From Sphingobacteriia bacterium 28-36-52 (GTDB lineage Bacteria > Bacteroidota > Bacteroidia > Chitinophagales > Chitinophagaceae): 64,000 nucleotides of DNA. A program made the translations under genes and the position numbers. Within the stretch, counting starts at the first letter, position 1, and every line of letters starts with the position of its first letter. Shown piece after piece: positions 56,694-64,000 of the stretch. The stretch lies in the NCBI GenBank assembly GCA_002281575.1, contig NCGN01000011.1, positions 1 to 64,000 of the forward strand, in the 5' to 3' direction. The notes beneath the pieces are model-generated. The model had not been told where the DNA came from, did no database searches, and saw only the letters and a list, made by a program, of their open reading frames with translations.

Positions 56694-56820
56694 CAAAACA
56701 AACAGATGTCCGTTCGCTTTCAGCTCACTTTCATTTTTATTTAGTCCGCTTCGCAAAGCAAGCTTTGCGCGCTCCCTAAAACAAAAATGCCAGCCAATGG
56801 CTGGACATCTGTTTGTTTTG
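56694..56820. repeat. 18-base perfect inverted repeat enclosing a hairpin-rich spacer
   Basis: CAAAACAAACAGATGTCC (56694-56711) recurs exactly inverted at 56803-56820, where it touches the 3' end of tRNA-Ser. The 91 bases between hold a second perfect hairpin, CGCAAAG/CTTTGCG (56752-56758, 56763-56769), and the tRNA terminator stem. No open frame is present. It could be a small non-autonomous element or a locally duplicated tRNA trailer. Confidence 0.8.
56778..56804 (-). terminator. terminator of tRNA-Ser
   Basis: On the minus strand CCAGCC/GGCTGG (56804-56790) forms a tight stem with a three-base loop and is followed by CATTTTTGTTTT, 15 or so bases after the tRNA 3' end. Confidence 0.65.
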
Positions 56821-56821
56821 G

Positions 56822-56906
56822 CGGAGAGCGAGGGATTCGAACCCCCGGACCTGTTACAGTCAACAGTTTTCAAGACTGCCGCAATCGACCACTCTGCCAG
56901 CTCTCC
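56822..56906 (-). tRNA. tRNA-Ser (anticodon UGA)
   Basis: The minus strand folds into a class II cloverleaf with a long variable arm. The acceptor stem GGAGAGC pairs with GCTCTCC, and the discriminator is G. The anticodon loop is CTTGAAA (anticodon TGA), between GCAGT and ACTGT. The T-arm has GGTTCGAATCC. CCA is encoded directly after it (complement of 56819-56821). Confidence 0.95.
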
Positions 56907-56961
56907 GCGGCAAAAGTAAGGGCTGTATTTTTTTTATCCAAAACTTATTTTAATACAAGGT

Positions 56962-56969
56962 TATATTTG
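56962..56969 (+). promoter_or_regulatory. putative -7 element of the ABC exporter gene
   Basis: TATATTTG is a full match to TAnnTTTG, 11 bases before the TTG start at 56980. Confidence 0.5.
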
Positions 56970-56979
56970 CAAAATAATT

Positions 56980-58815
56980 TTGATTGGATTGAAAGAACTG
57001 GCCTCGTTAAATCATTATTTCTGGAAGTACCGAAAGCGTTTCTTTATTGGAATGTTCTTTGTAATTGCCTCGAACTATTTTGCAGTTTTAGCCCCGCAAA
57101 TCACAGGATATGTGATCAGTTTGGTGCAACAAAGATTGCCCGGAGCTAAGCCAGGAATACCTTATAATGCTCATGACGGTATTGTCAACAGCTTTATCCG
57201 ATTAATTAATGGAAATGAATTTAGCTTTGGATGGCTAATTGCCATTTGTAGTTTAAGTATACTTTTCATCGCCATCGTAAGAGGGATTCTCATGTTTTTT
57301 ATGCGGCAGACCATTATTGTAATGAGCCGTCATATAGAATTCGACCAAAAAAATCAAGTTTTCAATCAATATCAACGCCTGAACACCAGTTTTTACAAAC
57401 AAAATAGTACAGGTGATTTAATGAATCGTATTTCTGAAGACGTGAGTAGGGTAAGAATGTATACTGGCCCAGCAGTAATGTATTTGATTAACCTAGTTAC
57501 TTTAATTGGGTTTTGTATTGTAAACATGCTCAGCAAAGATGTGAACCTGACTTTGCTCGTATTGGCTCCGCTCCCCCTTTTAGCTATAACTATTTACAAA
57601 GTCAATAGCATTATCAATAAAAAAAGTGAATCCATACAAGAACATTTGTCCAATCTTACCACCAATGCACAGGAGTCTTATTCGGGCATTCGAGTAATCA
57701 AATCATTTGTTCAAGAAAAAGCCATGTTGGGTTTCTTTAACCACAATAGTGAGCAGTATAAATCGAATGCAATTAGCTTGGCAAAAGTAGAAGCATTGTA
57801 TTTTCCGAGTATGGCTTTGATGATTGGAATCAGCACGCTAATAACCATATTTGTAGGGGGAATGCAGGCAATGGAAGACCCCACTAAAGTTGGTACCATT
57901 GTTGAGTTCGTTATCTATATTAATATGCTTACGTTTCCTGTAAGCGCCATCGGCTGGACGGCCAGTATGATTCAACGTGCTGCCGCTTCGCAAAAAAGGT
58001 TGAATGAATTCCTACAAATAGAACCAGCAATACAAGACCATCCAACCGTATTGCAAGATGAACCCGTTTCTGGTTCCATTGAATTTAAAAATGTTAGTTT
58101 CACTTATCCACTTACTGGCATCAAAGCCATACAGGGATTGAATTTGACTATTCCCAGAGGAGAAAAAGTGTTGATTCTAGGTAAAACAGGAAGTGGTAAA
58201 TCTACTTTAGCACAATTGTTATTGCGTTTTTATGAACCCGATCAAGGTACCATTACCATTGGGTCAAAACCCCTTTCCACATATAGTTTAAAACAGCTAA
58301 GAACCAATATTAGCTATGTACAACAAGATGTGTTTTTATTTAGCGATACGGTAGCCAATAATATCCGTTTTGGCGTAAGTGAACACACTTCTATTGAACG
58401 TGTGCATGAAGCGGCTAAAAGCGCTAGTATTCATGAAGAAATCTTGGGTTTTGAAAATGGATATGAAACTTTAATAGGAGAGCGGGGGGTTACTTTAAGT
58501 GGAGGGCAAAAACAAAGAATTTCTATAGCACGTGCTTTGATTAAAGCTCCTGAAATTGTTTTATTTGATGATTGCTTAAGTGCAGTTGATGCCAAAACAG
58601 AAAAACATATTATTGGCCATTTATACGAATATTTAAAAGCTAAAACAGCCCTAATTGTGACCCATAGAATATTTGCGGGTTTTAAATTTGATCAGATTAT
58701 TGTTTTAGAAGATGGAATAATTATAGAACAAGGAACCCATGAGGAACTCATGGATTTAAATGGCTATTACGCCGAATTGTATAAACTACAACTTCAAACC
58801 AATAGGGATACCTAG
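56980..58815 (+). CDS. ABC exporter half-transporter (membrane plus ATPase domain), degenerate Walker B
   Basis: A 611-residue exporter of the MsbA/multidrug type: six membrane helices (about 20-330) fused to an ATPase with Walker A GKTGSGKS (near 401-408), the signature LSGGQKQR and the H-loop in VTHRI. The catalytic Glu after Walker B is Asp (FDDCLSAVD, Asp530-Asp531), as in the non-hydrolysing site of heterodimeric exporters such as TM287 or BmrC. No partner gene is adjacent. No ATG lies near the start; TTG at 56980 (used here) or 56989 must serve. Substrate unknown. Confidence 0.9.
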   Translation: MIGLKELASLNHYFWKYRKRFFIGMFFVIASNYFAVLAPQITGYVISLVQQRLPGAKPGIPYNAHDGIVNSFIRLINGNEFSFGWLIAICSLSILFIAIVRGILMFFMRQTIIVMSRHIEFDQKNQVFNQYQRLNTSFYKQNSTGDLMNRISEDVSRVRMYTGPAVMYLINLVTLIGFCIVNMLSKDVNLTLLVLAPLPLLAITIYKVNSIINKKSESIQEHLSNLTTNAQESYSGIRVIKSFVQEKAMLGFFNHNSEQYKSNAISLAKVEALYFPSMALMIGISTLITIFVGGMQAMEDPTKVGTIVEFVIYINMLTFPVSAIGWTASMIQRAAASQKRLNEFLQIEPAIQDHPTVLQDEPVSGSIEFKNVSFTYPLTGIKAIQGLNLTIPRGEKVLILGKTGSGKSTLAQLLLRFYEPDQGTITIGSKPLSTYSLKQLRTNISYVQQDVFLFSDTVANNIRFGVSEHTSIERVHEAAKSASIHEEILGFENGYETLIGERGVTLSGGQKQRISIARALIKAPEIVLFDDCLSAVDAKTEKHIIGHLYEYLKAKTALIVTHRIFAGFKFDQIIVLEDGIIIEQGTHEELMDLNGYYAELYKLQLQTNRDT

Positions 58816-58940
58816 TTTTAGCGTTACAACGTTAAAAAAGATCATATCAATTTGTTTATTTATTTAATGGAAATTTTTGGTAATTCGGAAACATCTCCTA
58901 TTTTTAACCATTAACAAACTGTTAACCAAATCAATAAACT

Positions 58941-59423
58941 GTGGCGTACGAGAACAACGACAAAAAAATGGAGAGTGTGTACAGCACCCGAATCCGTGCA
59001 GGAAAGAGAAGAACTTACTTTTTTGATGTAAGAGCAACACGTGGCAATGATTACTTTTTAACCATTACCGAAAGCCGTAAACGCTTCGATAACAATGGTT
59101 ACGACCGTCACAAGATTTTTCTGTACAAAGAAGATTTTAATAAATTCATTAAAGCATTAGGAGAAGCGGTAGATTTTGTGAAAACAGATTTAATGCCCGA
59201 CTTTGATTTTGATGCATTTAATCATGAATATCCTGAAGGAGAAGGAGATGGTGAAAACTATGCACCTGAAAATAATAATGAAGCAAGTTTAGTTACTGAA
59301 ACTATAGCATCTCCAGAAGTAGCTGTTGCTGAGCCTACTTATTCAGCTGCAGCGCCCACTTCAACCGTAAATGAAGCACCTGTTGTAAACGATACTGCTA
59401 CTGAAGAAGTAGATAAATGGTAG
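58941..59423 (+). CDS. PUR-family DNA/RNA-binding protein (DUF3276)
   Basis: A 160-residue protein. Residues about 10-95 form one PUR repeat (VYSTRIRAGKRRTYFFDVRAT, its first 20 residues basic; then FLTITESRKRF and RHKIFLYKEDFNKF), the Pur-alpha-like nucleic-acid-binding fold found across Bacteroidota. A disordered acidic, Ala/Glu/Val-rich tail (about 100-160) follows. Bacterial PUR proteins bind single-stranded nucleic acid and can regulate transcription. The GTG at 58941 is used as start because homologs have a short acidic N-terminus; an ATG at 58968 is the alternative. Confidence 0.87.
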   Translation: MAYENNDKKMESVYSTRIRAGKRRTYFFDVRATRGNDYFLTITESRKRFDNNGYDRHKIFLYKEDFNKFIKALGEAVDFVKTDLMPDFDFDAFNHEYPEGEGDGENYAPENNNEASLVTETIASPEVAVAEPTYSAAAPTSTVNEAPVVNDTATEEVDKW

Positions 59424-59446
59424 TTTTTTTCGATTGTTTGCTATAA

Positions 59447-59474
59447 AAAAACCCCCGAAATTTCGGGGGTTTTT
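59447..59474. terminator. strong bidirectional terminator between the PUR gene and hppA
   Basis: A perfect 28-base palindrome: AAAAACCCCCGAAA (59447-59460) and TTTCGGGGGTTTTT (59461-59474), between convergent genes. Confidence 0.92.
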
Positions 59475-59493
59475 GCTTTTAATACCTTTGCGA

Positions 59494-61929
59494 TTATTTT
59501 TTAATTTCAGTCGCTTTTATTTCTATGCCTTTATCGCTCATACTCATGTAGAACTTTTCGTATTTCTTGTAAACATCATCGGTAACTGCAGTACCATTAA
59601 TTAATAGTTTACCCCCTTCAATTTTAATAGAAACATTTTCAGCAGACTCAATAACGCCATCTGTTTTCAAAGCTTCAATTAAACCAGTTAAACCATCTTC
59701 ATTAGGCTGAACACTCATGCTCATTGCTGCAGTATCTTGACCAGTAACCCTGATTTCTATTTTCTTTTCTATTTTGTTCTCCGCTGCCCCAGTTGGATGC
59801 AAATGAGCCAAAGTAGGCGCAATTACCAATGAAACAATAGACATCAATTTAATCAAGATATTCATAGAAGGTCCAGAAGTATCTTTAAATGGATCACCCA
59901 CTGTATCACCAGTTACAGAAGCCTTATGTGGTTCTGATTTCTTGTAATACATTTCACCATTAATTTCAACGCCTTTCTCAAATGATTTCTTGGCATTATC
60001 CCAAGCACCACCAGCATTATTCTGGAAGATTCCCATTAATACACCACTTACTGTTGCACCTGCTAAGAATCCACCCAATGCTTCTGGTCCTAATAAGAAT
60101 CCAATTAAAATAGGAGAGATAATAGTGATGGCACCAGGCAACATCATCTTCTTTAAAGAAGCTTCAGTTGAAATTGCCACACATTTATCGTACTCAGGCT
60201 TACCAGTACCTTCCATGATGCCAGGTATGGTTCTAAACTGACGACGTACTTCTTCAACCATGGCCATAGCCGCTTCTCCTACCGCTCTAATAGCGAGTGA
60301 AGAGAAGATAAACGGTATCATTCCCCCAATAAATAAAGCTGCTAATACATCTGCTTTATAAATATCAATATGCTGATTGTTGGGCATTGCAACACCCACA
60401 AAAGCAGCAAATAAAGCCAATGCGGTTAATGCTGCAGAAGCAATTGCAAATCCTTTACCACTTGCCGCTGTAGTATTACCTACCGCATCTAAAATATCGG
60501 TCTTCTCACGAACTTCACCAGGTAATTCACTCATTTCAGCAATACCACCTGCGTTATCTGCAATTGGTCCAAATGCGTCAATGGCTAATTGCATACCAGT
60601 TGTTGCCATCATACCCGCAGCTGCTATAGCCACACCGTATAATCCTGCACAAAGGAATGAACCATAAATACCACCTGCCAATACAAGAATTGGTAAGAAC
60701 GTGCTTTCCATACCTATAGCTAAACCACCAATGATATTGGTAGCATGACCTGTAGCAGACTGGCGAATAATGCTCATTACCGGACGCTTACCCATTGCGG
60801 TATAGTATTCCGTAATAATGCTCATTAAAGTACCAACCACTAAACCAACTACTATAGCACCGTAAACACCATTCCTGGTGAATTCAGCACCTCTTAAAGT
60901 CATTGTTTCAGGCAATACATTACCTACTAAAAAATAACATACAATAGCAGTTAAAACCATAGAACCATAGTTACCCATGTTCAAGGCTTTTTGCACTACT
61001 GCTGTATTTAATCCAGCGTTTTCACCTATGCGAACAAATAGCGTTCCAATAATAGATAAGATAATTCCAATACCAGCAATCAACATTGGTAATAGGATAG
61101 GAGACAATCCACCAAATGCATCAATCAATCTTGATCCATCCGCTGCGGTTACTTCATTACCTAATACCATTGTAGCTAATACAGTTGCAACATAAGAACC
61201 AAATAAATCGGCACCCATACCTGCAACGTCACCTACGTTATCACCTACGTTATCCGCAATGGTAGCGGGGTTACGAGGATCATCTTCAGGAATTCCTGCT
61301 TCTACTTTACCTACTAAATCGGCACCTACGTCTGCAGCTTTGGTATAAATACCACCACCAACACGTGCAAACAAAGCAATACTTTCAGCACCTAATGAAA
61401 AGCCAGTTAATACTTCAATTGTGCGAAGCATACCTTCCACATCTCCATCAGGAGAGAAGTACTGTTTTAACACTAAAAACAAACCACCTAATCCTAAAAC
61501 AGCTAGTCCTGAAACACCTAAACCCATTACAGCACCACCAGTAAAAGAGACATTTAAGGCTTTGCTTAAACTAGTTCTTGCTGCTTCTGCAGTTCGAACG
61601 TTGGCTTTAGTTGCCACTTTCATTCCAATGTAACCTGCAGTTGCGCTAAATACGGCTCCAATAAAGAAGGAGATGGCTATGCTCCAATGACTGTCTTCAT
61701 TAGACTGAGCCATAAATCCTAAAAGGATGGCAACAATTACCACAAAATAAGCCAGGATTTTCCACTCAGCTTTCAAAAAAGCCATTGCACCTTCCGCAAT
61801 ATAAGTGCTGATTTCTTTCATTCTAGCATTACCTGCGTCCTGCTTGGATACCCAGTTAAACTTGATTAATGTGTACAGAAGTCCAATGACTCCCATTGCC
61901 GGTACGGCATAAAACAATAGATTGTTCAT
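59494..61929 (-). CDS. hppA: membrane-bound ion-translocating pyrophosphatase, with extra C-terminal domain
   Basis: Couples pyrophosphate hydrolysis to pumping of H+ or Na+ out of the cytoplasm. The 811-residue protein has the catalytic block [20 protein letters not shown] and [14 protein letters not shown], and about 16 membrane helices. GNTTAA has Ala where potassium-independent pumps have Lys, so it is probably the potassium-dependent type. After the last helix ([13 protein letters not shown]) about 100 extra residues follow (59497-59799), including [15 protein letters not shown] and [14 protein letters not shown]. The ATG at 61929 is chosen; the longer TTG reading starts inside the promoter. 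Confidence 0.93.
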   Translation of the reverse strand: MNNLLFYAVPAMGVIGLLYTLIKFNWVSKQDAGNARMKEISTYIAEGAMAFLKAEWKILAYFVVIVAILLGFMAQSNEDSHWSIAISFFIGAVFSATAGYIGMKVATKANVRTAEAARTSLSKALNVSFTGGAVMGLGVSGLAVLGLGGLFLVLKQYFSPDGDVEGMLRTIEVLTGFSLGAESIALFARVGGGIYTKAADVGADLVGKVEAGIPEDDPRNPATIADNVGDNVGDVAGMGADLFGSYVATVLATMVLGNEVTAADGSRLIDAFGGLSPILLPMLIAGIGIILSIIGTLFVRIGENAGLNTAVVQKALNMGNYGSMVLTAIVCYFLVGNVLPETMTLRGAEFTRNGVYGAIVVGLVVGTLMSIITEYYTAMGKRPVMSIIRQSATGHATNIIGGLAIGMESTFLPILVLAGGIYGSFLCAGLYGVAIAAAGMMATTGMQLAIDAFGPIADNAGGIAEMSELPGEVREKTDILDAVGNTTAASGKGFAIASAALTALALFAAFVGVAMPNNQHIDIYKADVLAALFIGGMIPFIFSSLAIRAVGEAAMAMVEEVRRQFRTIPGIMEGTGKPEYDKCVAISTEASLKKMMLPGAITIISPILIGFLLGPEALGGFLAGATVSGVLMGIFQNNAGGAWDNAKKSFEKGVEINGEMYYKKSEPHKASVTGDTVGDPFKDTSGPSMNILIKLMSIVSLVIAPTLAHLHPTGAAENKIEKKIEIRVTGQDTAAMSMSVQPNEDGLTGLIEALKTDGVIESAENVSIKIEGGKLLINGTAVTDDVYKKYEKFYMSMSDKGIEIKATEIKK

Positions 61930-61968
61930 AAGCAATTGTGTGTCAAATGTTAAATTGTTTAAGGTTGG

Positions 61969-61976
61969 CAAAAATA
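61969..61976 (-). promoter_or_regulatory. putative -7 element of hppA
   Basis: TATTTTTG on the minus strand is a full match to TAnnTTTG, 40 bases before the ATG at 61929. Confidence 0.5.
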
Positions 61977-62025
61977 AGGGTTCTAACCCTTTGGTGCTTC
62001 AATAAACGTTGTATAGGGATAATTA

Positions 62026-63243
62026 TTATTCTGCATCCATTTCAGGCAGCTCAATATCTGTGAAAACGGTGCTCAGCTTACCCGCCTGCCAAATATTGCT
62101 GTTAAATTTATTTCCGAGAATAATGATGGTTGCGGTATCACTTAAAAGCCTTCTAAATACGGCATTGTTGCCATGCCACCAGCCATTGTGGTAAACTACT
62201 GTAGGATTGGGTGGATCTACATATAAATGCCAACCTAAACCATAATTCTTTTTACCCCTGGTTTCATTGCTTAAAGGCTCATATGCCAATTGTTGAGACT
62301 GCATACTTACAAATTTGCCTTGGTACAAAGCTTTGTCCCATTGAAGTAAATCTCTAACGGTGCTGTACACATTTTTATCCCCATAAATGCAATCCAGTTT
62401 TTCTAATGGATATGCTTTTTTACTAGGTGTATAAGAGGGTATATAATTGGCTGTATCCTTTAAACTAAATACATAAGTGTCTTTCATTCCAAGGGGAGTA
62501 AAAACGCTGTCTTTCATATATTGCGGATAAGTTTGACCCGTAATTTTTTCAATCACCAAGGCCAATAATGCAAAATTAGTATTGTTATAACTGTATCTTC
62601 TATTAGGCTGAGACTCAATTGCAGGGCGGGTTCCAGCCAAAAATTTTAAAACGTCATAATTGCTACTTAAGCCTGTTACGCTTATAGGGTCTTTCACATA
62701 CACTGTTTGTTTAACCCATTTACCTCTTTTATTTTTTCTTCTAGTAATATAAGATCTAGTACCTGCCATCAACTGATCGTATTTTGGTAAGCCAGAACGA
62801 TGAGACAACAACAATTCAAGCGTTATCCCTTTATAAGGAAAGGAGGGCAGGTATTGTTCTACAGGGTCTGTTAAAGCGAGGCGGCTTTGCTCCATCAACC
62901 TTAAGATGGTCATAGCCGTAAAAGTTTTACTGATTGATGCAACGTGAAAAGTAGAAGAAGGGGTTATGGGTTCCTTTGTAGAAAAATTAATCATTCCCTG
63001 GTAATCTTCAAAAATCACTTCTCCGTTTTTGGCTATTAAAATTGCGCCATTAAAACCCGTCTTTAGCAATTGCTTCTCATAAATAGGCTTAATTGCATTA
63101 ACGTATATTTCTTTTTCACTCGATTTCAAACTGGTGTAAACCAATGGCTTCCCTTCATTAATTGTATCTGTGGTAGGGGTGGGGGAGCCACTACATGCCA
63201 TCATTACATAACTGATTACAGGAACTATCATCAATCTCAGCAT
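62026..63243 (-). CDS. serine hydrolase of the beta-lactamase/AmpC-like family (PF00144), lipoprotein
   Basis: A 405-residue envelope lipoprotein (lipobox MMAC, Cys17). The class C-like motifs are present: S103-I-S-K106 (VASISKTFTAM), a Y-x-N in YSYNNTNF, and an HNG in place of K-T-G near the end (VVYHNGWWHG). The family includes D-alanyl-D-alanine carboxypeptidases, esterases and peptidases; a basic insert (RRKNKRGKW) near residue 180 is unusual. True beta-lactamase activity is unlikely with HNG. It is a single gene, divergent from serA. Confidence 0.9.
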   Translation of the reverse strand: MLRLMIVPVISYVMMACSGSPTPTTDTINEGKPLVYTSLKSSEKEIYVNAIKPIYEKQLLKTGFNGAILIAKNGEVIFEDYQGMINFSTKEPITPSSTFHVASISKTFTAMTILRLMEQSRLALTDPVEQYLPSFPYKGITLELLLSHRSGLPKYDQLMAGTRSYITRRKNKRGKWVKQTVYVKDPISVTGLSSNYDVLKFLAGTRPAIESQPNRRYSYNNTNFALLALVIEKITGQTYPQYMKDSVFTPLGMKDTYVFSLKDTANYIPSYTPSKKAYPLEKLDCIYGDKNVYSTVRDLLQWDKALYQGKFVSMQSQQLAYEPLSNETRGKKNYGLGWHLYVDPPNPTVVYHNGWWHGNNAVFRRLLSDTATIIILGNKFNSNIWQAGKLSTVFTDIELPEMDAE

Positions 63244-63353
63244 TTATTATAAAGAGTTAGAATTATTACAAAGATAACCATGGTGGCTTCTTATACTACC
63301 AACGTGGAAAACTATGCGCATGGTATAAGAATAGATAACATTATTTTGCATTT

Positions 63354-64000
63354 ATGAGCAAGCAACCAAGCACCAGCTATCCAAAAGAGCGCATTAATAT
63401 TCTTTTTTTAGAAAATATTAGCGAAAAAGCCGTTCAACAATTTAAGCAAAACGGTTATACGAATATTCGAAAACTGAATGGAGCATTAAGTGAGGAAGAA
63501 CTAATAAAAGAAATTAAAGACGTTCACCTAATTGGCATCCGTTCAAAAACATTGATTACCAAAAAAGTATTAGATGCTGCAACCAAATTGCAAGCCATTG
63601 GCTGTTTTTGTATTGGAGTGAACCAAGTAGATCTAAAAGCTGCAACACAAAAAGGAGTGGCAGTTTTTAACGCCCCTTATAGCAATACAAGAAGTGTAGC
63701 AGAACTCGTAATAGGTGCAAGTGTTATGTTAATTAGAAGAATCCCCGACAAAAATACAGCAGCACATCAGGGAATCTGGATGAAAGAAGCCAAAGGCAGT
63801 TATGAATTAAGGGGTAAAACACTCGGTTTAATTGGCTATGGAAATATAGGATCACAAGTAAGTGTATTGGCTGAAGCATTGGGTATGAAAGTATTATTTT
63901 ACGATACCGAAACCAAGCTACCCATGGGCAATGCAACTGCAGCAAAAAACATGAAGGAAGTATTGAACTATGCCGATATTGTCTCTTTACATGTGCCAGA
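63354..64000 (+). CDS. serA: D-3-phosphoglycerate dehydrogenase, 5' part (continues past the window)
   Basis: Oxidises 3-phosphoglycerate, the first step of serine synthesis. About 215 residues are visible, starting MSKQPSTSYPKERINILFLE. Blocks typical of the E. coli SerA branch are present: AIGCFCIGVNQVDL, FNAPYSNTRSVAELVIG, the NAD loop GLIGYGNIGSQV, and YDTETKLPMGNA. The ATG at 63354 follows a TTATTTTG element by 5 bases, so the message may be almost leaderless. The catalytic Arg/His and any C-terminal ACT domain lie beyond the edge. Confidence 0.93.
   Translation, partial: MSKQPSTSYPKERINILFLENISEKAVQQFKQNGYTNIRKLNGALSEEELIKEIKDVHLIGIRSKTLITKKVLDAATKLQAIGCFCIGVNQVDLKAATQKGVAVFNAPYSNTRSVAELVIGASVMLIRRIPDKNTAAHQGIWMKEAKGSYELRGKTLGLIGYGNIGSQVSVLAEALGMKVLFYDTETKLPMGNATAAKNMKEVLNYADIVSLHVP

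Noticed and set aside
56787..57149. Open frame of 120 codons containing GERGIRTPGP-like sequence
   Set aside because: Antisense of tRNA-Ser, a well-known false gene, and it then overlaps the ABC exporter gene in another frame.
58816..58838. Terminator after the ABC exporter gene
   Set aside because: TTTTAGCGT/ACGTTAAAA can pair, but the stem is AT-rich with a wobble pair and no T-run follows.
61930..61971. TTG start giving hppA 14 extra residues
   Set aside because: The TTG lies within the predicted -7 element, and the ATG at 61929 starts a normal first membrane helix.
62026..63243. Antibiotic-resistance beta-lactamase
   Set aside because: The third motif is HNG rather than KTG, and lipoproteins of this family are mostly peptidases or esterases; the sequence gives no support for resistance.

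Overview
The window looks like the chromosome of a free-living, AT-rich Bacteroidota bacterium, most like the Chitinophagaceae; the family is inferred from gene content, not from a search. The signs are: TAnnTTTG-type -7 promoter elements with little use of Shine-Dalgarno sites, a fused SecDF, a long Bacteroidota-type NusB, a PUR-domain protein, a TonB-dependent receptor, a gliding/T9SS C-terminal domain protein, and many exported proteins or lipoproteins whose signal peptides end in AQ or a Cys lipobox. Nearly all of it is a compact core genome. I see no prophage, transposase, CRISPR array, secondary-metabolite cluster or defence island.

Layout. 1-4.4 kb: tRNA-Arg, histidine ammonia-lyase with a coupled secreted protein, a glutaminyl-tRNA synthetase gene broken by an internal deletion/frameshift, and a PspC-like protein. 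4.4-9.2 kb: aconitase, then a likely operon of a DUF3592-like membrane protein and two envelope hydrolases (zinc amidase; permuted papain-like). 9.2-18.6 kb: acyl-CoA dehydrogenase, a secreted alpha-toroid-like protein with a DxDDTA motif, YggS, S9 and M20 peptidases, a Pmp3-like protein, a stand-alone methylmalonyl-CoA mutase large subunit, and an IscA-type protein. 18.6-30.8 kb: secDF, FKBP lipoprotein, YhhN, TonB receptor, groESL, nusB-yajC-coaE, rlmK. 30.8-45.2 kb: two tandem M14 carboxypeptidase paralogs (one apparently without its active site), aspartate aminotransferase, a beta-lactamase-fold serine hydrolase, serine dehydratase, mqnE, a nucleoside transporter, thioredoxin, dnaE. 45.2-64 kb: NlpC/P60 lipoprotein, flippase, M1 peptidase, msrA, MutS2-like ATPase, T9SS cargo/YhcH/sulfatase cluster, a repeat-rich spacer ending in tRNA-Ser, an ABC exporter, PUR protein, membrane pyrophosphatase, serine hydrolase and the 5' part of serA.

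Together the genes suggest an aerobic or facultative heterotroph that feeds on protein and peptides (M1, M14, M20, S9, serine and histidine deamination, branched or odd-chain acyl-CoA use) with some sulfated-glycan use, making menaquinone by the futalosine route. I found no clear new multi-gene system. The best leads are small: the glnS lesion, the M14 pseudoenzyme pair, a terminator-like hairpin that covers the coaE ribosome-binding site, the repeat-rich spacer at tRNA-Ser, a secreted DxDDTA protein, and a pyrophosphatase with an extra C-terminal domain.
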